DNA of 64,000 bases from Accumulibacter sp. (GTDB lineage: Bacteria; Pseudomonadota; Gammaproteobacteria; Burkholderiales; Rhodocyclaceae). A program made the position numbers and the translations under genes. The notes below the pieces were generated by a model that worked only from the letters and a program-made list of their open reading frames with translations, made no database searches and had not been told where the DNA came from. The DNA is taken from contig NZ_JAPUVI010000043.1 of the NCBI RefSeq assembly GCF_029255285.1, forward strand, positions 99,407-163,406, given 5' to 3'. Each line of letters opens with the position of its first letter. Position 1 is the first letter of the stretch. Shown piece by piece: positions 1 through 11,113 of this stretch.

Positions 1-1
1 G

Positions 2-1378
2 ATCGACACGCTCAAGACGGCTGTCGTCCTCGACGCGCTGACCCGTGGCCGTCACGACTCGAACCGTGAATTGATTGCGCAAGGGTTGGGCAACGTCGCG
101 TCGGCCTGCGCCGGTGGCATGCCGGGAGCCGGACAGATGGGCGCGACACTGGTGAACCTGGCGAGCGGCGGGCAGACCCGCGTTTCCGGTGTGGTCGAAG
201 GCGTGTTGTCGTTGATCGCCTTTCTCGCCCTGGGAGCTTTCATCGCGTGGATCCCGGTGGGCGCGCTGGCCGGCATCCTGATCGTTGTCGGGATACGGAT
301 GATAGACCGGCACAGCCTGCATCTACTCGAGTCGCCGTGGACCCTGCTCGACTTCATCGTCATCGTGGCGGTGGTCGCCGTCGCGGTTGGCTACAGCCTG
401 ATCGCTGCGTCGGGGGTCGGCATTGCGCTGGCGATGTTCCTTTTCATCCGCGAGCAGCTCAGCAGCACGGTGATTCGCCGCAAGGTAGAGGGCGGCAGCC
501 GTTTCTCGAAGCGCGTCCGCCTGCGGTCGGACATGGAGCAGCTCGAAAGACAAGGGGTCCAGACGGCCATCCTGGAGCTTCAAGGCAGTTTGTTCTTTGG
601 TACCAAGGACCAGCTCTATACGGCGCTCGAACCTGAACTCAGCCGGCGCAGGTACATCGTTCTGGACATGCGGCGCGTCCAGTCGGTCGATGTCACGGCG
701 GTGCACCTGCTCAGCCAGATCAGGGACTCGCTGATCGAACGAGACGCCTATCTGATCTTCAGCAGCCTGTCGCATACCTTGCCGAATGGCCGGAACATCG
801 GCGAATTCTTCGACCAGATGGAACTGACGACGACAACCGAGCATGTCAAGGTGTTTCCCGAACTCGACAGTGCGGTCGAGTGGATCGAGGACCAGATCCT
901 GGGCGCCACCGAGGCCGTGGAGTCGGAGGCCGCGGCGCTCGAGCTGAACGATCTCGAACTGTTCCGCGATCACAAGGAAGAGACGCTGATCGACCTCGAA
1001 GCGTGCCTAGAGCGGCGCTCACTGGCCAAGGACGACAAGGTTTATTCGTTCGGCGATCCGGGCAACGAACTGTATCTGATACGCAAGGGCGCGATTCGTA
1101 TTACCTTGCCGATCGCCAGCGGTGCGGGCGACCATCATGCGCTGACCTATGGGCGTGGCGACTTCTTCGGCGGCATGGCTTTCCTGTCGCAGGCGACTCG
1201 GCTCAACGATGCCGTGGCACTCGAGAACACCGAGCTGTACGTATTGCAGCGCGAGCAGTTCGAGAAACTCCGCGAGGAGCACAAACGACTGGCGCTGCAT
1301 CTCGTCGAAGCGGTCGCCAAGGTGCTGGCATTGCGGCTGCGCTATGCGGACAAGGAACTGATGGCCATGCAGGATTAA
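2..1378 (+). CDS. SulP-family anion transporter with STAS and cyclic-nucleotide-binding domains (5' end outside window)
   Basis: The reading frame is open from the left edge (codons begin at base 2), so the N-terminal transporter core is missing and 458 residues remain. The visible part has the end of the SulP membrane domain (a GGMPGAGQMG segment, then hydrophobic helices to about residue 145). A STAS domain follows, with the typical FFGTKD and VLDMRRVQSVD strands. The last 140 residues are a cNMP-binding fold with GDPGNELYLIRKG and a GDFFGG turn. SulP proteins move sulfate, bicarbonate or dicarboxylates across the inner membrane. The C-terminal CNB domain suggests gating by a nucleotide or another small ligand. 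The substrate cannot be told from sequence. The next gene encodes a universal stress protein. Confidence 0.9.
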   Translation: MDTLKTAVVLDALTRGRHDSNRELIAQGLGNVASACAGGMPGAGQMGATLVNLASGGQTRVSGVVEGVLSLIAFLALGAFIAWIPVGALAGILIVVGIRMIDRHSLHLLESPWTLLDFIVIVAVVAVAVGYSLIAASGVGIALAMFLFIREQLSSTVIRRKVEGGSRFSKRVRLRSDMEQLERQGVQTAILELQGSLFFGTKDQLYTALEPELSRRRYIVLDMRRVQSVDVTAVHLLSQIRDSLIERDAYLIFSSLSHTLPNGRNIGEFFDQMELTTTTEHVKVFPELDSAVEWIEDQILGATEAVESEAAALELNDLELFRDHKEETLIDLEACLERRSLAKDDKVYSFGDPGNELYLIRKGAIRITLPIASGAGDHHALTYGRGDFFGGMAFLSQATRLNDAVALENTELYVLQREQFEKLREEHKRLALHLVEAVAKVLALRLRYADKELMAMQD

Positions 1379-1628
1379 AGCGGCGGATGCCTGGCCGCGA
1401 ACAGTGGGCGATGCCGTCCGCTCCCGCGGACGCTGCCCGGCCGCTTTGCGGTCCAGGCAAGCGAGGCGGGGGCAACGTGCGGCGTCGTTCGCCGCCCAGC
1501 CATTGGCTGGGCGGTGTGTCGTCTCGGGCGCGTTGCGCCGCGAGGGCATGGTTGTGGATCGAATTAGGCTATCATTGCGCGCGCGCCTGTTGGCGGCAGG
1601 TGGCGACAACCCGTGGGAGAAAATAAGA

Positions 1629-2135
1629 ATGTTCCAACATATCTTGCTGCCGACCGACGGCAGTCAGCTATCGCGAGAAACCGCAGAGCGAGCCGTGACA
1701 TTTGCCAAGGCGGCGAATGCCAGCATCACCGCTTTGTACGCCAAGCCGGTGGGAAACCCGGACAACTATGGCGATCTGGTGGAGCCGGCCGCACTCGAGC
1801 GACTGGTTACCGGTTCCGAAGGGAAGTCCCGGGAGTACCTGGGTTTCATCAAGAAGCTCTGCAAGGAGGCCGGCGTCGAGTGCAGGGCATTGGCCGTGGT
1901 TAGCGACACGCCGTGGGAGGCAATCGTCAATGTCGCTGAGGACAATAATTGCGACCTGATTTTCATGTCCAAACACGGCCGGGGTGGTTTGTCGTCCTTG
2001 CTGCTCGGCAGCGAGACCTACCGCGTGCTGACCCACTCGAGCATTCCCGTACTGGTATATCGCCCGCCTGAGGTGGACGCGAGCCGACGCAAGGCCAAGG
2101 AAAAGGCTCGCGAGAAGGACCGGAAAAGAGTCTGA
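1629..2135 (+). CDS. Universal stress protein (UspA family)
   Basis: This is a 168-residue single Usp domain, starting MFQHILLPTDGS and ending with the nucleotide-binding loop SKHGRGGLSSLLLGS. In the usual ATP-binding pattern G-2x-G-9x-G(S/T) the first glycine is Ser here, while the second Gly and the final GS are kept, so ATP binding is likely but not certain. The ATG at 1629 is chosen because it begins the beta-1 strand of the fold and is preceded by GGGAGA at 1615-1620; the frame is open further upstream but without family similarity. The C-terminus is a Lys/Arg-rich tail of about 20 residues. The protein is cytoplasmic and may be functionally linked to the SulP transporter just upstream. 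Confidence 0.88.
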   Translation: MFQHILLPTDGSQLSRETAERAVTFAKAANASITALYAKPVGNPDNYGDLVEPAALERLVTGSEGKSREYLGFIKKLCKEAGVECRALAVVSDTPWEAIVNVAEDNNCDLIFMSKHGRGGLSSLLLGSETYRVLTHSSIPVLVYRPPEVDASRRKAKEKAREKDRKRV

Positions 2136-2238
2136 GCGTGAACCGTGCGGCAGGCAGGCGCGGTCCGCGCGTAGGCTGGCGCACGATCGGCGTTGCCCCG
2201 GCGGCGCTCTCGCCGATCAGCACCGCCAGTATTTGCCC

Positions 2239-2856
2239 ATGATGCCAAGCTATTGGCAGAAAGCGTCGGCCGATCTGGCGCGGGCCGATCCGGTATTGAG
2301 CGGTTTGATCGAACGTTTTGCCGGAACGGCGCTCGTTTCGCGCGGCGAACCCTTCGTGACCCTGCTGCGCTCGATCGTCGGTCAGCAGATATCCGTCAAA
2401 GCGGCCGACAGTGTCTGGGCTCGCTTTCTTGCCGCTTTGCCCTTACTCACGCCAGCCGAGATTCTGGCCTGCGAGCCGGCGATCCTACGTGGCTGCGGCT
2501 TGTCGGCGCGCAAGGTCGAGTACGTGATCGATCTGGCCAGGCACTTCGCGAATGGGCAGATTTGCGCCGATCAGTGGTCTTCGATGAGCGACGCCCAGAT
2601 TGTCGCCAAACTCACGGCGGTGCGCGGCATTGGCTTGTGGACTGCTGAGATGTTTCTGATCTTCAACCAGTTGCGTCCGGATGTCTTCCCGCTCGACGAC
2701 ATCGGATTGCAGCGTGCGGTGGCGACGCACTACTGCGGCGGCGAGCGGCCGGCCCGACAGCGGCTCGCCGAGCACGGCGAACGCTGGCGCCCGTGGCGCT
2801 CCGTCGCGACCTGGTATCTCTGGCGCAGCCTGGATCCGCTGCCGGTCGACTACTAA
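2239..2856 (+). CDS. DNA-3-methyladenine glycosylase II-like (HhH-GPD) base-excision enzyme
   Basis: This is a 205-residue HhH-GPD protein. It has the LRSIVGQQIS segment near residue 45, a helix-hairpin-helix with VRGIGLWTAEMFLIF near 130-145, and the catalytic aspartate in PLDDIGLQRA. It lacks the [4Fe-4S] cysteines of Nth/MutY enzymes and the AlkA N-terminal beta domain, so it matches the short AlkA/MagIII-like class that removes alkylated purines. TTG 2233, ATG 2239 and ATG 2242 are all possible starts; none has a strong Shine-Dalgarno. It lies 96 bases upstream of accA on the same strand. Confidence 0.85.
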   Translation: MMPSYWQKASADLARADPVLSGLIERFAGTALVSRGEPFVTLLRSIVGQQISVKAADSVWARFLAALPLLTPAEILACEPAILRGCGLSARKVEYVIDLARHFANGQICADQWSSMSDAQIVAKLTAVRGIGLWTAEMFLIFNQLRPDVFPLDDIGLQRAVATHYCGGERPARQRLAEHGERWRPWRSVATWYLWRSLDPLPVDY

Positions 2857-2952
2857 GCCGGCGGGGCGCCTTGCCGCCAGCGGGCGATGGAGTGGTCTTT
2901 CGTATTAGAATAGCGGGCTTCCGCATCAGCACGCTGGCAATTACGGTTCTTC

Positions 2953-3921
2953 ATGAAAACCACTTTCCTCGAATTCGAACAGCCGATCGCCGACCTCGAA
3001 GGCAAGATCGACGCGCTACGTCTTGCGCAAGACGATTCGTCGCTTGACATTTCCGATGAAATCAGGCGCCTCGAGGAGAAGGGTCGGGCGCAGACCCGTG
3101 AGATCTACGCCAAGCTCAGTGCCTGGCAGGTCTCTCAGGTTGCCCGTCACCCGCAGCGCCCCTATACGCTGGATTATCTGCGCCTGATGTTCACCGATTT
3201 CGAGGAACTGCACGGCGACCGCTCTTTCGCCGACGATCACGCCATCGTCGGCGGTCTGGCGCGCTTCGATGGCCACTCCGTGATGGTGATCGGTCACCAG
3301 AAGGGGCGCGACACCAAGGAAAAAATCTACCGCAACTTTGGCATGCCGCGCCCGGAAGGTTACCGCAAGGCGCTGCGCCTGATGCGGCTGGCGGAGAAGT
3401 TCGACCTGCCGGTCATGACCTTCATCGACACACCGGGCGCCTATCCCGGCATCGACGCCGAAGAACGCGGTCAGTCCGAGGCCATCGGCCGCAATCTCTA
3501 CGCCATGGCCGAGCTGAAGGTGCCGATCATCGTCACCATCATCGGCGAGGGCGGGTCGGGCGGTGCGCTGGCGATCGGTGTCGGTGACGTGTTGCAGATG
3601 CTTCAATATTCGACCTATTCGGTCATTTCTCCCGAAGGATGCGCCTCCATCCTCTGGAAGAGCGCTGAAAAGGCGAGCGAGGCGGCAGAAATCATGGGCA
3701 TCACGGCACCGCGCCTGAAGTCCCTTGGTCTGATCGACAAGATCGTCGACGAACCGCCGGGGGGCGCCCATCGCGATCACGCCGCCATGGCGCAGACTCT
3801 TGGCAAGGCGCTGCGGGAAGCCCTGCACAAACTTTCCGCCGTGCCGGTCGGCGTACTGCTCGCGGCTCGCCTCGACCGCCTGCTCGCCTATGGCCGCTAC
3901 GCAGAGCAGGCGGCAGGCTGA
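2953..3921 (+). CDS. accA: Acetyl-CoA carboxylase carboxyltransferase subunit alpha
   Basis: The 322-residue length is normal for AccA. It begins [19 protein letters not shown], with the N-terminal coiled helices, followed by the crotonase-fold carboxyltransferase core ([10 protein letters not shown] and [12 protein letters not shown] around residues 155-205). AccA pairs with AccD, which is not in this window, to transfer the carboxyl group from biotin-BCCP to acetyl-CoA and make malonyl-CoA for fatty-acid synthesis. Its 3' end overlaps the likely tilS start by 32 bases. An accA-tilS order is common in proteobacteria and suggests co-transcription. Confidence 0.97.
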   Translation: MKTTFLEFEQPIADLEGKIDALRLAQDDSSLDISDEIRRLEEKGRAQTREIYAKLSAWQVSQVARHPQRPYTLDYLRLMFTDFEELHGDRSFADDHAIVGGLARFDGHSVMVIGHQKGRDTKEKIYRNFGMPRPEGYRKALRLMRLAEKFDLPVMTFIDTPGAYPGIDAEERGQSEAIGRNLYAMAELKVPIIVTIIGEGGSGGALAIGVGDVLQMLQYSTYSVISPEGCASILWKSAEKASEAAEIMGITAPRLKSLGLIDKIVDEPPGGAHRDHAAMAQTLGKALREALHKLSAVPVGVLLAARLDRLLAYGRYAEQAAG

Positions 3922-5266
3922 GCTTCCTGCGTACACGGCGAGCGGGCAACTCCGGCGAACGCTGACGACGTTTCTCGGCGTCCGCTTGGCGCCCGCCGCC
4001 CGCTTGTGTGTCGGTCTTTCCGGCGGGCGTGACTCAGTCGTACTTCTGCATGCCCTTGGCCAATTGCGCGAGCAGGGGATTTTCGGCTCGCTGACCGCTG
4101 TTCACGTCGATCACGGACTAAGTGCCAAGGCCAGCAGCTGGGCTGGCTTCTGTACCGACTTCTGTCGTCAGCAGGACGTGCCGCTCGAAATTGCCCGTAT
4201 CAAAGTACCGCGTGGCGACGCCGAGGGCCTGGAAGCGGCCGCGCGCCGCGCGCGCCATTCGGTGTTTGCGAGCTGCCGCGCCGACTGGCTGGCGCTGGCG
4301 CATCATCAGGACGATCAGGCCGAAACGATCCTGTTTCGCCTGCTGCGCGGCGCGGGCGTCTCGGGCGCCGCCGGCATGCCTGCCGAGCGCCCGCTGGCTG
4401 ACGGGCTGCGCCTCATCCGGCCGCTGCTCGATACGCCGCGAGCGCTGATCGCTGGCTACGCGGCCGAGAATTCGCTGGCCTGGGTCGAGGACGAGAGCAA
4501 CGCCGATTGTCGCTATCGGCGCAACCACTTGCGATGTGCGGTACTGCCACGCATCGAGGAGGCCTTTCCGGCGGCGGCACGGACTCTCGCGCGCGCCGGC
4601 GCCCACTTTGCGGAGGCGGCACGCTTGCTCGACCAACTGGCGCAGACCGATCGGCTGACGGTTGTCGGGGCAGGGGGGAGAATCGATCTGGCCCGCTTCA
4701 ATGCGTTGCCCGCGATGCGGGCGCGCAATCTCTTGCGCTGCGAGCTGATGGCAGCCGGCTGGCGCGCACCGGAAGCGCGTTGGCTTGATGAGGCGCTGCG
4801 CCAACTCGCCACCGCCAGCGATGATTCGCAGACCTGCATCGCGACGCTGGACGGAGAGGTCCACGTCTATCGCCGTCAGATCCACGTCTGCGGTCGTCGG
4901 CGGCCGCTTCCGGCGGCAGCGCTTGCCTGGCGGGGCGAGGCGCGCCTGGCCTGGGGTGATCTGTGGCTCTCCTTTTTGCCGACTGTTGGCGCCGGCATCA
5001 GCCGCCGCCTGCTGGTCGGTACGCACGTTGGCGTGCGTACCCGGCAAGGCGGCGAGCGTTTGCAGGTCGACGCCGGGCGCCCGCGCCGGACGCTTGCCAA
5101 GCTGCTGCAGGAGGCCGGCGTGCCACCGTGGGAACGTGTGTGCTTGCCGCTGCTATGGTCGGATGATCGGCTGGTCTGGGTGGGTGGCATCGGCGTAGAC
5201 GCGTCCTTCGCCTGTGCCGATGGCGAAGCGGGAATAGTGATCGCCTGCTCCTCGAGCGTGAATTGA
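3890..5266 (+). CDS. tilS: tRNA(Ile)-lysidine synthetase
   Basis: TilS makes lysidine at position 34 of tRNA-Ile(CAU), changing its decoding from Met to Ile. The protein is about 458 residues. It has the PP-loop [13 protein letters not shown] near residue 40, then HVDHGLS and the [14 protein letters not shown] segment of the N-type ATP pyrophosphatase domain, and TilS substrate-binding and C-terminal domains ending near the GVPPWER motif. The frame is open further upstream inside accA, but that part (Cys/Arg/Ser-rich) is not TilS-like. ATG 3890, overlapping accA by 32 bases, is the most reasonable start. Confidence 0.93.
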   Translation: MAATQSRRQAELPAYTASGQLRRTLTTFLGVRLAPAARLCVGLSGGRDSVVLLHALGQLREQGIFGSLTAVHVDHGLSAKASSWAGFCTDFCRQQDVPLEIARIKVPRGDAEGLEAAARRARHSVFASCRADWLALAHHQDDQAETILFRLLRGAGVSGAAGMPAERPLADGLRLIRPLLDTPRALIAGYAAENSLAWVEDESNADCRYRRNHLRCAVLPRIEEAFPAAARTLARAGAHFAEAARLLDQLAQTDRLTVVGAGGRIDLARFNALPAMRARNLLRCELMAAGWRAPEARWLDEALRQLATASDDSQTCIATLDGEVHVYRRQIHVCGRRRPLPAAALAWRGEARLAWGDLWLSFLPTVGAGISRRLLVGTHVGVRTRQGGERLQVDAGRPRRTLAKLLQEAGVPPWERVCLPLLWSDDRLVWVGGIGVDASFACADGEAGIVIACSSSVN

Positions 5267-5675
5267 GGTGACGCCGAAACCCGCGCCGTCCATCGTGGCG
5301 GAGTGAATCGTCCGGTCGCCGTGGCTTCCTCGCGATCGTTTGGCCGACGAAGGCGCTTGCTTCTTCCATCGCCGGCGGAACGAACTCGGTGTCGAAAGCA
5401 GGCCGATAGACGACCACCGGGTAGCGCTTGGCATTCACCGGGTAGGTGACCCTGGCCGGAGTCCGTTCCCACGGCGGCTGGCCTTGATGGAACGAAGCAT
5501 GCGTTCCGAACGCCCGCGGGCTTCCCGCGCAGGCCAGTAGTGTCCCCCTAGATCGGAGTAGAAACCAGAATATTGACAGGCATTGCCGGCAACCGGATAA
5601 TGCGTAGCCTGGATGGCCAAAGTGCCGCTGCGCTGACGTGATCCACGTTCCGGCATCGAGAATGCGTCCTTAGAC
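5267..5675. other. Intergenic stretch between tilS and tRNA-Gly, no convincing gene
   Basis: About 410 bases. A minus-strand frame from about 5550 down to 5270 has coding-like codons (it includes VNAKRYPVVVYRPAFDTEF). It has no recognisable family, no good start, and runs on without a stop into tilS antisense, so it is at most a gene remnant. The tRNA promoter should lie in the last 60 bases, but no clear -35/-10 pair is visible. Confidence 0.4.
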
Positions 5676-5751
5676 GCGGGAGTAGCTCAGTTGGTAGAGC
5701 GATACCTTGCCAAGGTATAGGTCGAGAGTTCGAGACTCTTCTCCCGCTCCA
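5676..5751 (+). tRNA. tRNA-Gly(GCC)
   Basis: A 76-base cloverleaf. The acceptor arms GCGGGAG and CTCCCGC pair fully. The D arm is GCTCAGTTGGTAGAGC. The anticodon stem ATACC/GGTAT encloses loop TTGCCAA (anticodon GCC), and the T loop is TTCGAGA. The 3' CCA is encoded. It lies 74 bases before tRNA-Leu(UAA), and the two are probably one transcript. Confidence 0.97.
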
Positions 5752-5825
5752 GAATCCGCAGGGAATTTGCGCCAAGCCGCGCTCTTCCTTTCTTCCATCG
5801 CGTGGCAGGTATAATTGCCTAGCTT

Positions 5826-5909
5826 GCCCGGATGGTGAAACAGGTAGACACAAGAGACTTAAAATCTCTCGGCCTCGCGGCCGTGCCGGTTCGATCCCGG
5901 CTCCGGGTA
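5826..5909 (+). tRNA. tRNA-Leu(UAA)
   Basis: A class II tRNA with a long variable arm (CGGCCTCGCGGCCG region). The anticodon stem AGAGA/TCTCT encloses CTTAAAA, giving anticodon TAA. The T loop is TTCGATC. The acceptor GCCCGGA pairs with TCCGGGT, leaving a G-T pair at 1-72. The sequence after the discriminator A is TGG, so CCA is not encoded and must be added after transcription, unlike the neighbouring tRNA-Gly. Confidence 0.94.
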
Positions 5910-5948
5910 TGGCTTTCTCCACTGCAAGCCTCCATATTCTAAGCACCG

Positions 5949-7632
<1,684 letters not shown>

Positions 7633-7641
7633 GCCGTGACG

Positions 7642-8496
7642 ATGCCGCTTGCCGTCGGGTTCGAGGAGATCGCCGCCAATCGCTGCTTTGCCGGCTGGCA
7701 TCGGCGCTATCGCCATCGGTCTGCGACGCTGCGCTGCGACATGGTATTCGCGGTCTATCTGCCGCCGCAGGCCGACCAGCGCCGGGTTCCGGCACTCTAC
7801 TGGCTGTCGGGTCTGACATGCAGCGACGAGAACTTCATGCAGAAGGCTGGAGCGATGCGTCTTGCCGCCACGCTCGGTCTGGCGATTGTGGTTCCCGATA
7901 CCAGCCCGCGCGGTGCCGGAGTGCCGGGTGATCCGGACGGGGCCTGGGACTTCGGTCATGGAGCAGGTTTCTACCTCAACGCGACACAGGAACCGTGGGC
8001 CGCGCACTATCAGATGCACGACTACGTGGTTCACGAACTTCCGGCGCTCATCGAGGAGGCGCTGCCGATCGACGCCCGACGCGGAATCTGCGGCCATTCC
8101 ATGGGCGGCCATGGCGCGCTGGTTTGTGCCCTGCGCAACCCCGGACGCTATCTTTCCCTGTCGGCCATGGCTCCGATCAGCCACCCGCTTGCCAGTCCTT
8201 GGGGAGAGAAGGCTTTCCTGCGCTATCTCGGGGAAGACCTCGCCGCGTGGCGGGCCTGGGACGCCTGCGAACTGATCGCGGTGGCCCGTGAACGCTTGCC
8301 GCTGCTGGTCGATCAGGGCGAAGCCGATCCCTTTCTTGCCGCACAGCTACGGCCGGAGACGCTGCGACAGGCTTGCGCCGCCGCCGGACATCCGCTGACG
8401 CTGCGCTTGCACCCGGGTTACGACCACAGCTACTACTTCATCGCGACCTTCATCGAAGATCACCTGCGTCACCACGCGGCCGTCCTGCTGGCCTGA
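7642..8496 (+). CDS. fghA: S-formylglutathione hydrolase (esterase D family)
   Basis: A serine hydrolase of about 284 residues that cleaves S-formylglutathione to formate and glutathione, completing the pathway begun by FrmA. The nucleophile elbow is GHSMGGHGAL; the acid and base are in DQGEADPF and PGYDHSYYF. The family marker YWLSGLTCSDENF is present near residue 50. GTG 7636 and ATG 7642 are both possible starts, and the ATG is preferred. Confidence 0.94.
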   Translation: MPLAVGFEEIAANRCFAGWHRRYRHRSATLRCDMVFAVYLPPQADQRRVPALYWLSGLTCSDENFMQKAGAMRLAATLGLAIVVPDTSPRGAGVPGDPDGAWDFGHGAGFYLNATQEPWAAHYQMHDYVVHELPALIEEALPIDARRGICGHSMGGHGALVCALRNPGRYLSLSAMAPISHPLASPWGEKAFLRYLGEDLAAWRAWDACELIAVARERLPLLVDQGEADPFLAAQLRPETLRQACAAAGHPLTLRLHPGYDHSYYFIATFIEDHLRHHAAVLLA

Positions 8497-8548
8497 ATCG
8501 TGGGCGGCGGCAAGCGGCGGTCGTCGCTTGTCCTGGTGACGCCTTCCG

Positions 8549-10468
8549 TCAGGTGGCGACGCTGACCCGGTTGCGGCCGGCGTTCTTCGCCTGGTAGAGG
8601 GCAGCGTCGGCGGCCTGGACCAGCGCCTGGCAGTCCTTTTCGGTACTGTTGAGAACCGCCACGCCGACGCTGACCGTGAGCGGGATCGGACGGCGCTGCC
8701 AAAGGAAGTCGTACTTCTGAACCACGGAGCGGATGCGCTCGGCGACCTGCACGGCGGTGGCCACGTTGGTGTTGGGCAGGACGGCGGCGAATTCTTCGCC
8801 GCCGAAGCGAAAGATCATGTCCTCGGGGCGCGAGGCACGCTTGAGCAGATCGGCGAGTTGTTGCAGGACGGCGTCTCCGGCAGGATGGCCGAGCGTATCG
8901 TTGACCCGCTTGAAGTGGTCGATGTCGAGCAGCAGGCAGGCCATGGGCAGCGCGTTGGCCTGCGCGAAGGCCCATTCCGAGGCGAGGAAATCGAGACCAT
9001 GTCGGCGATTCGGCAGTTGCGTGAGATTGTCGGTCAGCGCGTCACGCAACAGGCGTTTGTGGGCGACGGCGAACTGGTCGGTCGAACGCATGATGCCGCG
9101 GCGTTCGCGTTGGATCTCCTCGCGCAGCAGAAGCATGCGACTCGCCGTGTTGAGGCGCACGCGCAGAGTCTGTAGCGTCAGCGGCTTGACGAGAATGTCG
9201 TCAGCGCCGGCGTCGATCGCCTCGAGAAGATGGCCTTCGCTTTCGGGCGAGGCCAACAGGAGCAGGTAGGTTTCCTTGCCGGCGGGAGTCTGGCGAAGAA
9301 TGCGGCAGAACGCGGCCGGATTTATCCCCGGCATGGCCATGTCGGCGATGACGATCTGGGCCGGTTGGTGTAACGCTTGCCTGATTTCTTCGGCGTGGCC
9401 ATCGACCAGCACGGGCAGATGGCCCAGTTCCTCGACTTGCTGCATCAACTCCGCCAGCTCTGCCGGCGGAATACCAAGCATCTGGACGTGCAGGCGCGGC
9501 GCGGCGACCTTGCCGCTCTGTTCGGTGGGCTTCGTGCTGACCCGGCGGCTAGGCGGACTGGCGGCCAGAATCTCGGCGAACGGCGGCACTTCCTGGGTGC
9601 GAACCTGCAGCGTCGCTCCCCAGTCGCGCCAGCGCCTGACCATTCTATCGACCATATCGTTCAACGCATCGCCACTGATGCCGAGCCTCGCCGCCCGGGT
9701 CAACAGCCCGGGAAGTAGGCTCCAGCGCGACTCCTCGTCGGCCATGCAGAGTTCGGCCAGCGAACGCGCGAAATTCAGGGAGTAGGTGAGCGTCTGTACC
9801 CGGGAGCCGTCGGCGAAGGCGGCCACATCGGGCTCTTCGTGGTGATAAGCGGCCTGGATGAGCATCTCTGGGATTCCCCACTCGGCCAGCATCGTCGCTC
9901 CGAGCTGCCGATGGTCCATGTCGAAGCACTCGCGTTCGAGGCTCACCAGAGCCTGCTGTCCCTCCTGTACCTGGAGCAGCACGGTCGCGTACTTCTCGGG
10001 ATACAGCGAAGCCATCGCCAACTCGCCGACGCGCGCCAGCAGGCCGATGGTGAAGATTTCTTCACTCGAAATCTGCGCAAAATGGGCCAGTTCCTGGCAG
10101 GCGATACCGGTGGCCAGCGAGTGCCCCCAGAATCCCGGGTAATCGAAAGCCGAACACTGTCCGCTGGTATGGGTGTGCATCACCGACAGGCCGATCACCA
10201 GGTCGCGCACCCGGAACGAGCCGAGGGCGACGATCGCTCGTTGCAGCGAAACGATCGGCCGCGTTCGGCCGAAAGCGGCCGCGTTGGCAAACTTGAGAAG
10301 GCGTCCGGCAATCGCCGGGTCCGACTGGACCAGTTGCACGAGGTCTGTGACTCGAAAGTCATCCCGTTGCAGCAGCTTGATGATCGAAAAGGCAACGCCC
10401 TTGGGCGAGGGCAGTTTGCCCGTAGCCTTCATCGAGTGATAGCGGTCGGGATCGACAAAACTGATCAA
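8549..10468 (-). CDS. HDOD - receiver - GGDEF signalling protein (probable diguanylate cyclase)
   Basis: A 639-residue cytoplasmic protein with three domains. An HDOD domain (about 15-215) contains DPAIAGRLLKFANAAAFG and the HHEEPD region. A response-regulator receiver (about 330-445) has the phosphoacceptor Asp in IADMAMPG and the conserved Lys in LVKPL. A C-terminal GGDEF domain carries GGEEF at 556-560 and a product-inhibition RxxD site (RPED, 547-550). All residues for c-di-GMP synthesis appear present. The gene is monocistronic and convergent with fghA. An N-terminal HDOD in front of REC-GGDEF is less usual than REC-HDOD. The partner kinase is not identifiable; the hybrid kinase at 43.8 kb is one candidate in the window. 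Confidence 0.9.
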   Translation of the reverse strand: MISFVDPDRYHSMKATGKLPSPKGVAFSIIKLLQRDDFRVTDLVQLVQSDPAIAGRLLKFANAAAFGRTRPIVSLQRAIVALGSFRVRDLVIGLSVMHTHTSGQCSAFDYPGFWGHSLATGIACQELAHFAQISSEEIFTIGLLARVGELAMASLYPEKYATVLLQVQEGQQALVSLERECFDMDHRQLGATMLAEWGIPEMLIQAAYHHEEPDVAAFADGSRVQTLTYSLNFARSLAELCMADEESRWSLLPGLLTRAARLGISGDALNDMVDRMVRRWRDWGATLQVRTQEVPPFAEILAASPPSRRVSTKPTEQSGKVAAPRLHVQMLGIPPAELAELMQQVEELGHLPVLVDGHAEEIRQALHQPAQIVIADMAMPGINPAAFCRILRQTPAGKETYLLLLASPESEGHLLEAIDAGADDILVKPLTLQTLRVRLNTASRMLLLREEIQRERRGIMRSTDQFAVAHKRLLRDALTDNLTQLPNRRHGLDFLASEWAFAQANALPMACLLLDIDHFKRVNDTLGHPAGDAVLQQLADLLKRASRPEDMIFRFGGEEFAAVLPNTNVATAVQVAERIRSVVQKYDFLWQRRPIPLTVSVGVAVLNSTEKDCQALVQAADAALYQAKNAGRNRVSVAT

Positions 10469-10574
10469 GGCAGCCTCAGGTCCAACAGGAGTGGCCGATT
10501 ATGCAACAAATTTCGCCGGCTCGGCGGACGCCGGTCGCGCTTCCGTGGCGGCCAGGCGGCACACCGGGCTTCTC

Positions 10575-10973
10575 TTACAGCAGTTCGGTGTCTTCATGGG
10601 AGTACGCCGGGCTGCAGCAACAAAGCAAATGGAGCGGCTGGTTGCCACGGGCGGCAACGCAGTGCGGGGTGCCCGGCACGATCAGCACGGTGTCCCCGAC
10701 GCCGATGGCGAAGGTCTCCTTGTCCAGTGTCATCAAACCGCTGCCTTGAGTGACGTGGTACAACTCCTCACTGCGCGTGTGGCGGTGTAAGCGGGTTGAC
10801 TGTCCGGGCCGGACGATGGCCTCGGCGAGGCTCTGGTGGCGGTTGCCATGCTGCTCGGGATGCATCAGCTCGCGGATCTCGCAGCCGTCCTTGGTGATGT
10901 AGGCCAGGACATCACCGTAGCGCGTTTTCGACAAACGCCTTCCAGAGGTAGCGAGAGCATGAGGTTTACACAT
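10575..10973 (-). CDS. Cupin-fold protein (mannose-6-phosphate isomerase-like)
   Basis: A 132-residue single-domain cupin. The metal-binding motif 1 reads STRLHRHTRSEELYHVTQG (two His, one Glu, then His) and motif 2 is GDTVLIVPGTPHCV. The C-terminus has a CCCSPAYSHEDTELL tail. The fold binds one divalent metal; the substrate is unknown. It reads divergently from the secreted protein at 11114 and lies upstream of the HDOD-GGDEF gene on the same strand. Confidence 0.82.
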   Translation of the reverse strand: MCKPHALATSGRRLSKTRYGDVLAYITKDGCEIRELMHPEQHGNRHQSLAEAIVRPGQSTRLHRHTRSEELYHVTQGSGLMTLDKETFAIGVGDTVLIVPGTPHCVAARGNQPLHLLCCCSPAYSHEDTELL

Positions 10974-11113
10974 GAGCGAAGTGTGGCATGAGCGGCCTCG
11001 ACCAGTCCAGCGTTCACTTGCCGAGCCTTGGCGAGCGGCGGCGACTTGCCGACAGTGTCATCCGTGGCGAGGGTTCATTCGTTGCTAGAGCATTTCGAGT
11101 GAAAGGGATTTCT

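Noticed and set aside
5261-5550. A minus-strand frame after tilS with protein-like codons (VNAKRYPVVVYRP)
   Set aside because: No family, no start, and no stop before it enters tilS antisense; noted only as a possible remnant.
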